A stretch of DNA of 51,438 nt from an uncultured SAR116 cluster alpha proteobacterium (GCA_902590245.1 CACIWG010000010.1:1-51438); one strand, 5' to 3'; shown: positions 8,333-17,737, counted from the first letter of the stretch. Program-made: numbers and translations. The notes: generated from the letters alone by a model not told the origin.

Positions 8333-8971
8333 ATGATTTGGGATTTAAACATAAGAATATTTCATTTGTTGTTAATTTTAACAATAACTATTTCTATAAT
8401 ATCAGGAAAATTTTCATATTTCTATATTCATGAAATTTCAGGAGTAACTTTATTTTTATTAATTTTATTTAGAATTTATTGGGGTTTTTTTGGCGGTTAC
8501 TATTCAAAATTTAAAAATTTTAACCTTAGTAAGAATTCTATATTAAATTATTTTAAGAATAAAAATAAAAAATATTTTGGACATAATCCACTTGGTTCAT
8601 TATCTATTTTTTCAATTTTTATAATAATTTTGTTAACATCTATATCTGGAATGTTTTCTTCAGATGATATTTTTTATGATGGGCCATTTGCAAAATTGGC
8701 TCCCCAATTAGTTGGAGTTTTTACAAACATTCATAATATTTTGCATTATTTTTTATACATATTATTAATCCTTCATTTATGTGCAGTAATTTATTATCAA
8801 TTTATTTTAAAAGAAAAAATAATAACTCAAATGATTGATGGAAAATCTCAGGATAAAAATTTTATGCAAAAAGATTATCTATCCAAAAAATATGATTACG
8901 GATTGATAGTTCTAATCCTAGTTTTCATTGGGCCATCTATTTTTTATTATTTAACCAATATCTGGAGTTAA
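8333..8971 (+). CDS. Cytochrome b561 family protein
   Basis: A 212-residue integral membrane protein opening MIWDLNIRIFHLLLIL, close to the WDxxxRxFHW start of b-type cytochromes in the b561 / Ni-Fe-hydrogenase b-subunit group. Four hydrophobic segments are seen, plus a fifth at the C terminus. Candidate haem-ligand histidines are His11, a His in FYIHEISG, and those in NIHNILHYF and LILHLCAV. It would pass electrons between quinol and a partner at the inner membrane, but no partner cytochrome is adjacent. Its last 21 bases overlap the convergent haem-binding-like gene. Confidence 0.85.
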   Translation: MIWDLNIRIFHLLLILTITISIISGKFSYFYIHEISGVTLFLLILFRIYWGFFGGYYSKFKNFNLSKNSILNYFKNKNKKYFGHNPLGSLSIFSIFIIILLTSISGMFSSDDIFYDGPFAKLAPQLVGVFTNIHNILHYFLYILLILHLCAVIYYQFILKEKIITQMIDGKSQDKNFMQKDYLSKKYDYGLIVLILVFIGPSIFYYLTNIWS

Positions 8972-9382
8972 ATTTACGCTTTCAACGCCGAAAATAGCTG
9001 CACTTTCGTCATTATCAGATGTGTCTCCAGATATTCCTATAGAACCAATAATTTCTTTTTGACTGTTTCTTATTAAAATACCTCCTGGAACTGGAACTAA
9101 GTTTCCATCTGTTAAAGCATTTACTGCATTAATAAAATAAGCTTGTTGTTCAGCTCTATTAAATAAAGCTCTAGAACCCATTCCCATTTGGAATGCTCCA
9201 TTTGCTTTTCCGTATGCAATGCTAAACCTTAAGGGACTAGTTCCATCTTCTGCAGTACATGCTTTTACAGCGCCTCTGTTGTCAAGAACTACAACCATTA
9301 ATGGATTAAGTTTTAATTCACGACCTTTTTCAAATGATTTTTCAATTATTTTTTGTGCTGTGGTTTTATCTATGTTATTCAT
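8951..9382 (-). CDS. GlcG/HbpS-like (DUF336) protein
   Basis: A 143-residue protein of the GlcG/HbpS family. It shows LNPLMVVVLDNRGAVKAC near residues 25-42, the AYGKANGAF segment near 77, and the diagnostic PVPGGILIRNSQKEIIGSIG stretch near 98-117 with GISGDTSDNDE following. Members bind haem or corrinoid-like ligands or act with glycolate oxidation genes; the function here is not fixed by sequence. No signal peptide, so probably cytoplasmic. It converges with the cytochrome b561 gene, overlapping by 21 bases, and is divergent from trhO across 50 bases. Confidence 0.82.
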   Translation of the reverse strand: MNNIDKTTAQKIIEKSFEKGRELKLNPLMVVVLDNRGAVKACTAEDGTSPLRFSIAYGKANGAFQMGMGSRALFNRAEQQAYFINAVNALTDGNLVPVPGGILIRNSQKEIIGSIGISGDTSDNDESAAIFGVESVNLTPDIG

Positions 9383-9432
9383 CTTAACTCCTAAAGTTAT
9401 AATTGTTATATGATAAGGTTTAGTAAAAGATT

Positions 9433-10407
9433 ATGTCATTAAATCAAAATTTACAAAATTATCTAAATATAAATGACACTACACTAGATAAATACATTAT
9501 TTCAACTTTTTACAAATTTTTTGTGCTAGAAAATTACAAAGATTTTAAAATTGAGTTTAATAAATTTTTAGATGAAACAGCTATAAAAGGTACAATATTA
9601 TTAGCAAAAGAAGGAGTTAATGGAACTATTTCTGGCTCAGCAACTGATTTGAAAAAATTCTTTTTATTTTTAAATAAATTTAATCAATTTAAGGATCTTG
9701 TCCCAAAATTTTCTTCTAGCAATAAAAATCCATTTTTGAGAATGAAAGTAAGACTAAAAAAAGAAATAGTCACAATTGGTATTCCTGAAGTTAATCCATC
9801 TAATTTAGTTGGGAATTATTTAAATGTAGGAAAATGGAACGAACTCTTGAATGAAAGTGATAGTATGATAATAGATACTAGAAATGAATATGAAGTATCT
9901 ATTGGAACCTTTAAAAATAGCATTAATCCTAAAATTAAATCTTTTAGAGATTTCCCAATGTGGGTAAAAAAAAATTTAATAGATAAAAAAGTGTCAAAAA
10001 AATCAAAAATTGGTATGTTTTGTACAGGTGGTATTCGTTGTGAAAAATCGACATCATATTTGAAACAACTTGGCTTTGAAAATGTTTACCATTTGAATGG
10101 AGGAATTTTAAAGTATTTAGAGGATGTAAAACCTGAAGAAAATGAATGGAAGGGAGAGTGTTTTGTTTTTGATTATCGTGTTTCTTTAAATAAATCTTTA
10201 CAAAAAGGTGAACATGATATGTGTTATGCTTGTAGAATGCCTTTAAGCAAAAAAAATAAAAAAAATAAACACTATGTGAAAGGGCAAAGTTGTCAATTTT
10301 GTTATAATAAAACAACCATTAAACAAAAAGAAAGATTTAATGAAAGAGAAAAACAAATCAAGTTATTCAAAGTTAAGAACTTAAACCATTTAGGTCCCAA
10401 GGATTAA
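9433..10407 (+). CDS. trhO: tRNA uridine(34) hydroxylase TrhO
   Basis: TrhO (YceA) makes 5-hydroxyuridine at tRNA position 34 using oxygen. The 324-residue product has the N-terminal acylphosphatase-like domain (GTILLAKEGVNGTISGS near residue 53) and a rhodanese domain with the active-site loop FCTGGIRCEKS (near 195-205). A C-terminal cysteine-rich region (CYACRMPL and CQFCYN) probably binds zinc. Length and order fit the family. It is transcribed alone; the gene downstream is convergent with a 7-base gap. Confidence 0.92.
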   Translation: MSLNQNLQNYLNINDTTLDKYIISTFYKFFVLENYKDFKIEFNKFLDETAIKGTILLAKEGVNGTISGSATDLKKFFLFLNKFNQFKDLVPKFSSSNKNPFLRMKVRLKKEIVTIGIPEVNPSNLVGNYLNVGKWNELLNESDSMIIDTRNEYEVSIGTFKNSINPKIKSFRDFPMWVKKNLIDKKVSKKSKIGMFCTGGIRCEKSTSYLKQLGFENVYHLNGGILKYLEDVKPEENEWKGECFVFDYRVSLNKSLQKGEHDMCYACRMPLSKKNKKNKHYVKGQSCQFCYNKTTIKQKERFNEREKQIKLFKVKNLNHLGPKD

Positions 10408-10414
10408 AAAAATT

Positions 10415-11407
10415 CTATTTTATCAAACCACCTACTGATAATTCATTAAGAATAGAGTTATTAAGGTTAATATTACACAAAATACGCCATAATACCCAGT
10501 CAAAGCCATTTTCTTTTGGTGATTTTGCACAACTTGGCATTCCAATTATGTAAACTTCTTTATCTGAAGATTTAAATTTAGATAATAATAGCAAGTTTCC
10601 TGGCTCTACTGGAATTCCAAATCTAATAATTTTTGCACCACTCATTGAAATTGCGCTTGGAATTACGTCCTTGATATGTGTTATAGCATTTGGACCCATT
10701 ATCAAAATGACATCAACATCTTTCTTTAAACAAATTCGTATTTTATCACACAAAATATTTTCTTTATGAGGTATTATAATCTCTTTGAAATTTTTTATGC
10801 CACATAATTCCAGTCTTCTTTGTGTAACATTTCTTGATTTTATTATAAGTTTTTCATTAATTCTATTACTAAATGTTTGAATTAAAGTAATATTTTTCTT
10901 TTGGAAAGGTACCACTTTAAAAGTGTCTTTTAATATTAAAATATTTTTTTCTAATAGTTTTTTATCAATGCCATAAGGTATTACTTTAGCTGTAATTAAC
11001 TCTTGATTTTTTTCAACTTTAGAAAATGGTCTTATTGCACTTATGGCAATTTTTGAATTGTTATTTAACTTTATTAATTTATTTGAGTTATAAATGAATA
11101 ACCCTAATGAAGTACTATAAATATTACTTCTTCCAGTGTTTAGATTTCTATAGTTAAGATTATTTAATCTATTTTTACATATATCTCGAGCTATTAGATC
11201 TGATGCTTTGTTTTCATCAAAATCATTTTTATTAAGTGAAAATCCACTTATATGTTTGAAACCATTATCAATAAGAATATTTTTAATTTGTTGGTTAATT
11301 TTTGTTCCCTTAGAAAGCTTAACTTTTTTACCATTTTTTATTACAAAAATATTTTCTGGTAATATATAACCAACGCTTTTTTGTATTTGAACAGTTTTAA
11401 AAATCAT
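10415..11407 (-). CDS. Molybdopterin-binding (MoCF_biosynth) protein
   Basis: A 330-residue protein resembling the N-terminal half of the alphaproteobacterial two-domain protein in which a molybdopterin-binding MoaB/MoeA-like domain is fused to a MobA-like nucleotidyltransferase. Recognisable segments are VIPYGIDKKLLEKN (near 187), VDVILIMGPNAITHIKDVIPSAI (near 230-252, read in parts), FGIPVEPGNLLLL and GMPSCAKSPKENGFDWVL near the end. The cytidylyltransferase half is absent; the protein ends at the usual domain boundary (SVGGLIK). It probably acts in molybdenum cofactor maturation or insertion. No other moco gene is nearby. Confidence 0.75.
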   Translation of the reverse strand: MIFKTVQIQKSVGYILPENIFVIKNGKKVKLSKGTKINQQIKNILIDNGFKHISGFSLNKNDFDENKASDLIARDICKNRLNNLNYRNLNTGRSNIYSTSLGLFIYNSNKLIKLNNNSKIAISAIRPFSKVEKNQELITAKVIPYGIDKKLLEKNILILKDTFKVVPFQKKNITLIQTFSNRINEKLIIKSRNVTQRRLELCGIKNFKEIIIPHKENILCDKIRICLKKDVDVILIMGPNAITHIKDVIPSAISMSGAKIIRFGIPVEPGNLLLLSKFKSSDKEVYIIGMPSCAKSPKENGFDWVLWRILCNINLNNSILNELSVGGLIK

Positions 11408-11453
11408 TTAAGCAATATCTCAAAATTTGATCATAATATATATGATAAATTAC

Positions 11454-11482
11454 TTGACGTAAATCTTAGTTAGTTATATCAC
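11454..11482 (+). promoter_or_regulatory. Candidate promoter of tRNA-Ala / rpmF
   Basis: TTGACG (11454-11459), 17 bases, then TATCAC (11477-11482) places a start about 5 bases before the tRNA. The -35 box is good and the -10 weak. Position right before a tRNA supports it. Confidence 0.45.
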
Positions 11483-11494
11483 AAATATATGAAT

Positions 11495-11570
11495 GGGGCT
11501 GTAGCTCAGTTGGGAGAGCGGGTGCTTTGCAAGCATCAGGTCGTCGGTTCGATCCCGTCCAGCTCCACCA
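11495..11570 (+). tRNA. tRNA-Ala (TGC)
   Basis: A 76-base cloverleaf: acceptor GGGGCTG paired with CAGCTCC, D arm GCTCAGTTGGGAGAGC, anticodon loop TTTGCAA (anticodon TGC), T arm with GGTTCGATCC, and encoded CCA. All stems close. It is likely cotranscribed with, or just upstream of, rpmF. Confidence 0.97.
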
Positions 11571-11597
11571 TAAAATATATTTATTAAAGAGAGAAAT

Positions 11598-11783
11598 ATG
11601 GCTGTTCCTAAAAGTAAAATAACTAAATCAAGACGTGGAATGAGAAGATCTCATGATGCAATAAATAATGATGCGTACGTTGAAAACAAGGATACTGGTG
11701 AGTTACATCGTCCTCATCACATTGATCTAAAAACAGGTATGTATAATGGGAAACAGATCTTGAAAATTAAAACAAAAAATTAA
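11598..11783 (+). CDS. rpmF: 50S ribosomal protein L32
   Basis: L32 is a small protein of the large ribosomal subunit. The 61-residue product has the family start [20 protein letters not shown] and the later [20 protein letters not shown]. It lacks zinc-binding cysteines, as in many alphaproteobacteria. GAGAG lies before the ATG. The usual downstream plsX-fabH genes are not here; hspQ follows instead. Confidence 0.97.
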   Translation: MAVPKSKITKSRRGMRRSHDAINNDAYVENKDTGELHRPHHIDLKTGMYNGKQILKIKTKN

Positions 11784-11842
11784 TTTTTTTCTTAACAAAA
11801 TATTATATTAAAATACTTCTTTGTGATACTAGATAAAAGGTT

Positions 11843-12193
11843 ATGAGCGTGAGTAATAAAAAAAAAATATCTAAAAATCCAATATTTAACATAGGTGATA
11901 TTGTTAAACATAGAATTTATCCATTTAGAGGTGTAATTGTAGATGTTGATCCAGAATTTTCTAACACAGAAGAGTGGTATCAATCAATTCCAGCAGATTT
12001 AAGGCCTTCAAAAAAACAACCATTTTATCATTTAATGGCTGAAAATTCAGAAACCTTTTACTCAGCATATGTTTCTCAACAAAATATCATTATGGATAGT
12101 GATAATGGTCCAGTTGACCATCCTGACCTTGAACAAATGTTTAGTGGTATTAAAAAAGGTAAATATTTATTAAAGCCTCAAGTTAGGAATTAA
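11843..12193 (+). CDS. hspQ: Heat-shock protein HspQ
   Basis: HspQ (YccV) was first described as binding hemimethylated DNA and in enterobacteria acts as a substrate and specificity factor for Lon. The 116-residue product has the family core: FNIGDIVKHRIYPFRGVIVD (near residues 13-32), then EEWYQSIPADLRPSKKQPFY and ENSETFYSAYVSQQNI. Start chosen at the ATG giving MSVSNKKK; the weak site AAAAGG lies before it. Lon is encoded about 39 kb away at the window end. The gene sits between rpmF and the suf operon. Confidence 0.9.
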   Translation: MSVSNKKKISKNPIFNIGDIVKHRIYPFRGVIVDVDPEFSNTEEWYQSIPADLRPSKKQPFYHLMAENSETFYSAYVSQQNIIMDSDNGPVDHPDLEQMFSGIKKGKYLLKPQVRN

Positions 12194-12218
12194 TTATTTA
12201 TTAAATGTTCTTTAATTA

Positions 12219-12246
12219 ATGTTATATAATACTATATATGTAACAT
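12219..12246 (+). promoter_or_regulatory. Candidate suf promoter/operator
   Basis: A consensus -10 box TATAAT lies at 12225-12230. It is enclosed by an inverted repeat ATGTTA (12219-12224) / TAACAT (12241-12246), with further partial symmetry inside. A symmetric site over the -10 is a typical repressor position. Fe-S or iron regulators commonly control suf operons in this class, but the site does not obviously match a published box. No clear -35 is seen. Confidence 0.35.
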
Positions 12247-12285
12247 AATCTAAAATCAGAAATATTTTCAAAAAAGGCAAATAAA

Positions 12286-13737
12286 GTGGTAGCAACAACT
12301 GAAACTATTAATCAAGTAAAAACTTCTACAGATAGATATAAGTACGGTTTTTCAACTGAAATTGAAGTAGACAAGGCCCCAAAAGGTCTTAATGAAGATA
12401 TTATAAGATTTATTTCTCAAAAAAAAGATGAGCCAAAATGGATGTTAGATTGGAGATTAGAAGCTTTTAAAAAATGGAAAAAAATGGAAAAGCCAAATTG
12501 GGCAAAAGTGTCATTTCCAGATATAGATTTTCAAGATATTTACTATTATGCTGCTCCAAAAGCCAAAAAGAAGTTAAATAGTTTAGACGAAGTCGATCCT
12601 GAATTGTTAAAAACATACGAAAAATTAGGTATTCCTTTAAATGAACAAAAAATGTTAGCTGGTGTTGCAGTTGATGCAGTTTTCGACTCTGTTTCTGTGG
12701 CAACAACTTTTAGAGAAAAGCTCTCAGAAGTTGGTGTAATCTTTTGTCCAATTTCCGAAGCAATAAAAAATCATCCATATTTAGTAAAAAAATATATTGG
12801 CTCTGTAGTGCCCGTAACTGACAATTATTATACTGCTCTTAATTCTGCGGTTTTTACTGATGGTTCATTTGTATATATTCCAAAGGGTGTTAAATGCCCT
12901 ATGGAATTATCAACTTATTTCAGAATTAATGAAAAAAATACTGGTCAATTTGAGAGAACGTTAATAATTGTTGAAGATGAAGGTTATGTCTCTTATTTGG
13001 AAGGATGTACAGCTCCTCAAAGAGATGAAAATCAACTACACGCTGCTGTAGTGGAACTAGTTGCTTTGAACAGATCGCAGATAAAGTATTCAACAGTACA
13101 AAATTGGTATCCAGGTGATGAAACAGGGAAAGGTGGAATATATAATTTTGTAACTAAAAGAGGAAAATGCTTAGGTGATAACTCTAAGATATCTTGGACA
13201 CAAGTAGAGACAGGTTCTGCGATTACATGGAAATACCCATCTTGCATTCTTATGGGTAATAATTCTGTTGGAGAATTTTATTCAGTAGCAATTACTAATA
13301 ACGCACAACAGGCGGATACTGGTACTAAAATGATACACATTGGTAAAAACACAAAATCTACAATTATTTCAAAAGGTATTTCAGCAGGAAAGTCACAAAA
13401 TACATACAGGGGACAAGTTCAAATTCAAAAAGGTGCTAGCAATGCACGAAATTTTACTCAATGTGATTCTTTACTTATAGGTAATACTTGTTCAGCACAT
13501 ACAGTACCTTATATTAATCAACATGTATCAAATGCTAAGGTTGAGCATGAGGCAACTACTTCAAAAATATCAGAAGATCAACTGTTTTATTGCATGCAAA
13601 GAGGTCTAGATGCAGAACAGGCAACTTCAATGATTGTTAATGGATTTTGTAAAGAAGTAATGAAAGAGCTTCCTATGGAATTTGCTGTTGAGGCTCAAAA
13701 ATTAATAGGTATTAGTCTAGAAGGTTCAGTAGGATAA
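12286..13737 (+). CDS. sufB: Fe-S cluster assembly protein SufB
   Basis: SufB is the scaffold subunit of the SufBC2D complex on which Fe-S clusters are built. The 483-residue product matches family length. It has the conserved [20 protein letters not shown] region near residues 200-218, [17 protein letters not shown] near 245, and the C-terminal core [18 protein letters not shown] with [15 protein letters not shown] near 425-439. The start is GTG at 12286, with an AGG 9 bases upstream; no better ATG is nearby. It leads an operon sufB-C-D-S-T-A-atm1; sufC follows after 6 bases. Confidence 0.97.
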   Translation: MVATTETINQVKTSTDRYKYGFSTEIEVDKAPKGLNEDIIRFISQKKDEPKWMLDWRLEAFKKWKKMEKPNWAKVSFPDIDFQDIYYYAAPKAKKKLNSLDEVDPELLKTYEKLGIPLNEQKMLAGVAVDAVFDSVSVATTFREKLSEVGVIFCPISEAIKNHPYLVKKYIGSVVPVTDNYYTALNSAVFTDGSFVYIPKGVKCPMELSTYFRINEKNTGQFERTLIIVEDEGYVSYLEGCTAPQRDENQLHAAVVELVALNRSQIKYSTVQNWYPGDETGKGGIYNFVTKRGKCLGDNSKISWTQVETGSAITWKYPSCILMGNNSVGEFYSVAITNNAQQADTGTKMIHIGKNTKSTIISKGISAGKSQNTYRGQVQIQKGASNARNFTQCDSLLIGNTCSAHTVPYINQHVSNAKVEHEATTSKISEDQLFYCMQRGLDAEQATSMIVNGFCKEVMKELPMEFAVEAQKLIGISLEGSVG

Positions 13738-13743
13738 ACCCTT

Positions 13744-14499
13744 ATGCCTATGCTTGAGATTAAAAATGCTGAATTAAGCATTGATGATAAAAAGATATTA
13801 AAAGGATTATCATTAAATGTTAATGAGGGAGAAACTCATGCGATAATGGGGCCTAATGGGTCTGGAAAAAGTACGCTTTCATATATGTTAGCTGGAAGAG
13901 ATGGTTATGAATTAGATAATGGTAGCATCACATTCAATAATATTGACCTTATTCCGCTTTCACCTGATGAAAGGTCAAATCTAGGGCTATTTTTAGCTTT
14001 TCAATATCCAGTAGAACTACCTGGTGTATCAAGCACGAATTTTTTAAGAGAAATTTTTAATTCTAGAAAAAAATATTTAGGTGAAGATGAATTAACCCAT
14101 CTTGATTTTATAAAGCATCTAAGAAAAGTTGCTCAAAATCTTAGTATTAAAGATGAAATGTTAAAAAGATATGTTAATTATGGGTTTTCTGGTGGAGAGA
14201 AAAAAAGGTTTGAAATACTTCAGATGGCTCTTTTAAATCCAAAAATTTCTGTGCTAGATGAGACTGATTCTGGTTTAGACGTAGACGCACTAAAAATAGT
14301 TTCTGAAGGTGTTAATAATTTAAAAGATAAAAAAAATGCTGTAATTGTAATCACTCATTATCAAAGATTATTAGATTATATAAAACCAGACATTGTCCAT
14401 ATAATGTCTGATGGTAAGATTATTAAATCTGGAGATGCAGACCTAGCTTTGTACATAGAAAAAAATGGTTATTCTGAGATTTTGAATGAACAAAACTAG
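13744..14499 (+). CDS. sufC: Fe-S cluster assembly ATPase SufC
   Basis: SufC is the ABC-type ATPase driving the SufBC2D scaffold. The 251-residue product has Walker A GPNGSGKST (near residue 36), the signature FSGGEKKRFEILQM (near 149), Walker B with SVLDETDSGLD, and the H-loop VITHYQRLL (near 200). It is soluble, with no membrane domain. The last 14 bases overlap the start of sufD, indicating coupled translation. Confidence 0.97.
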   Translation: MPMLEIKNAELSIDDKKILKGLSLNVNEGETHAIMGPNGSGKSTLSYMLAGRDGYELDNGSITFNNIDLIPLSPDERSNLGLFLAFQYPVELPGVSSTNFLREIFNSRKKYLGEDELTHLDFIKHLRKVAQNLSIKDEMLKRYVNYGFSGGEKKRFEILQMALLNPKISVLDETDSGLDVDALKIVSEGVNNLKDKKNAVIVITHYQRLLDYIKPDIVHIMSDGKIIKSGDADLALYIEKNGYSEILNEQN

Positions 14500-15748
14500 A
14501 AACGACCAATTCTTTTCAAATTTAGAAAAATTTGTTAATAAATTTTATCCAAATCAACCTCAAAGACAACCTTATTTAAATTTAAAAACTTGGCCTTCTC
14601 CAAGAGATGAAGCTTGGAAATTTAGCCGATTAGGTAAGTTAGCTAGAAAAAATATTTTACCACTTAATTTAGAAAATCAAAAAGATATCAATATTAATAA
14701 ATTAATAAAAGATTCTATATCTTTAGTGTTTGTTAATGGAAAATTTGAAAAAAAATTATCAGATAAATTACCTTCAGAAATTGCAATTGAAGAAGTTCAA
14801 ATAGAGCATTTTAAAGAGATAATTAATAAGTTCGATAACTTATTTGTAAAAAGTCACCCAACATTAAATTCCACTATTTCATGTTCTAAGAAGTTTTTTA
14901 AAATTAAATTTAAAAATGATGTAAAGTTTGATAGACCAATTGAAATTTTTAATTTAGGAGGAACTGAAAATACTTCAATACATCCATTTATTTTTATGGA
15001 CTTAGGAAAAAATATAGATGTTAAAGTTTTTCAACATTATTCAACCTATGCTGGATTATTAGCTCCTCTTGAAATTATAAATCTTTCAAAAAACTCAAAT
15101 TTAGAAATTATTAAAATTTATGACGATAAAAAAAATTCATATAATCTATCATTGACACTTTCTGTAATACAAGAAGAAGCAAATTTAAGAAGTTTTGCGC
15201 TTATTAAAGGTGGTGAATTCACTAGATCGGAAATGCATACTTTGTTAGAAGGAGAAAACTCAAAAGCAGATATTAATGGCATTTATTTATCATCGGGAAA
15301 TCAGCATCATGATTTAACTTCATGTGTTTATCATAATGTACCTAATTGCAAATCTTCTCAAATTGTTAAAGGTGTATTAGGTGAAGAAGCAACTGCAGTC
15401 TTTCAAGGTAAAGTCAGAGTTGAAAAACTTGCACAGAAAACTGAAGCCAAACAAATGAGTAGGACTATAATGTTATCAGATAAAGCTGTATCCAATTCTA
15501 AGCCTGAACTTGAAATTTATGCAGATGATGTGATATGTGGACATGGAGCTACAGTTGGTGAATTAGATGAAGATCAAATTTTTTATCTTTCAAGTAGGGG
15601 TATTTCTAAACAAAAAGCTAAAGTTATTCTTATAGATGCTTTTTTAAATGAGATGATTTCTTTATCAATTAGTGATAAATTTCATGACATTATTTATAAT
15701 GAAACTAAAACTAAAATTAATAATTTATTAGCTAATGAATATGAATGA
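14486..15748 (+). CDS. sufD: Fe-S cluster assembly protein SufD
   Basis: SufD is the paralogue of SufB in the SufBC2D complex and is needed for iron acquisition by the scaffold. The 420-residue product shows the SufBD beta-helix pattern and the conserved C-terminal half: NGIYLSSGNQHHDLTSCVYH (near residues 258-277), ATAVFQGKVRVEKLAQKTEA, and EIYADDVICGHGATVGELDE followed by DQIFYLSSRGIS. The N-terminal third is divergent, as usual. It overlaps sufC by 14 bases and sufS by 14 bases. Confidence 0.95.
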   Translation: MNKTRNDQFFSNLEKFVNKFYPNQPQRQPYLNLKTWPSPRDEAWKFSRLGKLARKNILPLNLENQKDININKLIKDSISLVFVNGKFEKKLSDKLPSEIAIEEVQIEHFKEIINKFDNLFVKSHPTLNSTISCSKKFFKIKFKNDVKFDRPIEIFNLGGTENTSIHPFIFMDLGKNIDVKVFQHYSTYAGLLAPLEIINLSKNSNLEIIKIYDDKKNSYNLSLTLSVIQEEANLRSFALIKGGEFTRSEMHTLLEGENSKADINGIYLSSGNQHHDLTSCVYHNVPNCKSSQIVKGVLGEEATAVFQGKVRVEKLAQKTEAKQMSRTIMLSDKAVSNSKPELEIYADDVICGHGATVGELDEDQIFYLSSRGISKQKAKVILIDAFLNEMISLSISDKFHDIIYNETKTKINNLLANEYE

Positions 15749-16973
15749 TATACATAAGAAATATGATACACAAAAAATTATTAATGAATTTCCAGCATTA
15801 AAACAAAAAGTGTGGGATAAATCATTAGTATATTTAGATTCAGCAGCATCAATGCAAAAGCCAAAAGAAGTTATTGATGTAATTAATAATAATTATTCTA
15901 AGGAATATTCGAATGTGCATAGGGGATTACATTTTTTATCAGAAAAAGCCACAGAAAGTTATGAAGAAGCCAGACGAAAAGTTGCAAAATTTATCAACGC
16001 AAATGAAAAAGAGATTATTTTTACGTCAGGTGCAACTGCATCAATAAACCTAGTTGCTTATAGTTGGGGGATGGAAAATCTAAGTCCTAATGATGAAATA
16101 ATTTTAACAATCGCAGAGCATCATGCTAATTTTGTACCTTGGCAATACATTGCTGGAATAAAAAAAGCTAACATAAAGGTTGCTTATTTTGATCCTGATA
16201 AAGATTTTGATATAAATATCATTAAATTACTTATATCAGATAAAACTAAAGTCATAACTTTTCCTCATGTTTCAAATGTTTTAGGGACAATATTTCCAAT
16301 TAAAGAAATTTGTGATTTAGCCAAATCTGTTAATGCTATTTCTTTAGTTGACGGATGCCAGGGAATAAATCACTTCCCTGTTGATGTTAAAGATATTGGT
16401 TGTGATTTTTATTGTTTTTCTGGACATAAATTATACGGACCAACTGGAATTGGTATTCTCTATGGAAATTATAAATTACTAGAAAAAATGCCTCCTTTTT
16501 TATGTGGAGGTGATATGATTGACGTAGTAAGCATTGACAAAACTACTTTTGCAGATCCACCTCTAAAATTTGAAGCTGGTACCCCACCTATTGTTCAAGC
16601 AATTGCATTAGGAAAAGCTATCGATTGGATTAATAAATATGGAATTGAAAATATCGGTAACCACGAACAAAAATTGATTTCTTATGCATATGATAAACTC
16701 GAAAAAATAGATGGTGTAAATATTTTTGGAAAAAATAAGAATAAGGCTGGAGTAATATCCTTTACAATGGACTGTGCACATTCCCATGATATTGCTACAA
16801 TAATTGATAGAGAAGGTGTGGCCGTGAGAGCTGGTCACCATTGCGCACAACCACTTTTAGACCATTTTAATTTAAGTTCTACAACTAGAGCATCAGTTGG
16901 AGCTTATTCTACATATGAAGATTTTGATAGATTAGAATTATCTTTGGAAAAAGTTAAGAAGATTTTTAAATAA
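15735..16973 (+). CDS. sufS: Cysteine desulfurase SufS
   Basis: SufS takes sulfur from cysteine as an enzyme persulfide for cluster assembly; it is a PLP enzyme of the group II (NifS-like) desulfurases. In the 412-residue product are the PLP lysine in CFSGHKLYGPTGIG (near 233), an early EHHANFVPWQ (near 128), and the catalytic cysteine in RAGHHCAQPLL (near 374). SufE or SufU, the usual sulfur acceptor, is not encoded beside it. The start ATG at 15735 overlaps sufD by 14 bases; an alternative ATG two codons later is possible. Confidence 0.96.
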   Translation: MNMNDIHKKYDTQKIINEFPALKQKVWDKSLVYLDSAASMQKPKEVIDVINNNYSKEYSNVHRGLHFLSEKATESYEEARRKVAKFINANEKEIIFTSGATASINLVAYSWGMENLSPNDEIILTIAEHHANFVPWQYIAGIKKANIKVAYFDPDKDFDINIIKLLISDKTKVITFPHVSNVLGTIFPIKEICDLAKSVNAISLVDGCQGINHFPVDVKDIGCDFYCFSGHKLYGPTGIGILYGNYKLLEKMPPFLCGGDMIDVVSIDKTTFADPPLKFEAGTPPIVQAIALGKAIDWINKYGIENIGNHEQKLISYAYDKLEKIDGVNIFGKNKNKAGVISFTMDCAHSHDIATIIDREGVAVRAGHHCAQPLLDHFNLSSTTRASVGAYSTYEDFDRLELSLEKVKKIFK

Positions 16974-17380
16974 TGAATAAAGATACAAAAACGCTTTATG
17001 ATTTTTTACCAAACTATCCAAAAGGTTCAACAAAACCTTTTAGAGTAAAGTTAGGGAGTAAAAATAATTTTGATAAAATTTCAATATGTGAAAAAGATAT
17101 AATTTCTAATTTAACAAATGTTTATGATCCAGAGATACCAGTCAATATTTATGATTTAGGTCTTATATATGACATAAATATATCAAAAGGTAACAATGTG
17201 TTTATAAAAATGTCTTTAACATCACCTGGGTGCCCTGTTGCAGGTGAATTACCAAAACAGGTTGCAGATGAGTTGACTAAAGTTAAAAATATAGGTCTAA
17301 TTGAAGTAGAGCTTGTATGGGATCCACCATGGACAAAAGAAAGAATGAGCGAGGACGCTAAATTAGCGTTAGATATATAA
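16973..17380 (+). CDS. sufT: SufT-type (MIP18/DUF59) Fe-S maturation protein
   Basis: A 135-residue protein with a DUF59/MIP18 domain: VYDPEIPVNIYDLGLIYDI (near residues 45-63), MSLTSPGCPVAGELP holding the conserved cysteine (near 82-96), and VELVWDPPWTKERMS. An N-terminal extension of about 35 residues precedes the domain. SufT proteins assist Fe-S cluster maturation or transfer to targets. It overlaps the sufS stop by one base (TAATG) and abuts sufA. Confidence 0.9.
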   Translation: MNKDTKTLYDFLPNYPKGSTKPFRVKLGSKNNFDKISICEKDIISNLTNVYDPEIPVNIYDLGLIYDINISKGNNVFIKMSLTSPGCPVAGELPKQVADELTKVKNIGLIEVELVWDPPWTKERMSEDAKLALDI

Positions 17381-17731
17381 ATGAAAAATAACAAACAAAT
17401 TTTGACTATTACTGATGCTGCATTAAATAGGGTAAAATTCCTCATGAAAAAAACAGATAATGATATTGTTGGATTAAGAGTTGGTATTAAAACAGCTGGT
17501 TGTTCAGGTTTGAAATATAATATTGAGTACGCTAAAGAAGTAAAACCATTTGAAGAAAAAGTACATGTTGATGACGTACTTATTTTAATAGATCCTGCTG
17601 CAACAATGTTTTTAATTGGATCAAAAATGGATTATAAAGAAAGTAAATTCAGTTCAGGCTTTGAATTCGAAAATCCAAATGAAATTTCAAGATGCGGATG
17701 TGGCGAAAGTTTTACAGTATCAAGCTCTTAA
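17381..17731 (+). CDS. sufA: A-type Fe-S carrier SufA/IscA-like
   Basis: A 116-residue HesB/IscA domain protein. It has the three cluster-binding cysteines of A-type carriers: one in TAGCSGLKYNIEY (near residue 38) and the pair in RCGCGES near residues 107-109. It receives clusters from the SufBCD scaffold and passes them to apoproteins. It starts immediately after the sufT stop. Whether it is orthologous to SufA, IscA or ErpA cannot be told from the sequence; the operon position suggests SufA. Confidence 0.92.
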   Translation: MKNNKQILTITDAALNRVKFLMKKTDNDIVGLRVGIKTAGCSGLKYNIEYAKEVKPFEEKVHVDDVLILIDPAATMFLIGSKMDYKESKFSSGFEFENPNEISRCGCGESFTVSSS

Positions 17732-17737
17732 TTTTCC

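Noticed and set aside
12467-12706. Open frame opposite sufB
   Set aside because: It lies wholly inside a certain gene, with composition typical of an antisense shadow. The same applies to the other long frames opposite glnA, clpX, hemA, alaS and trhO.
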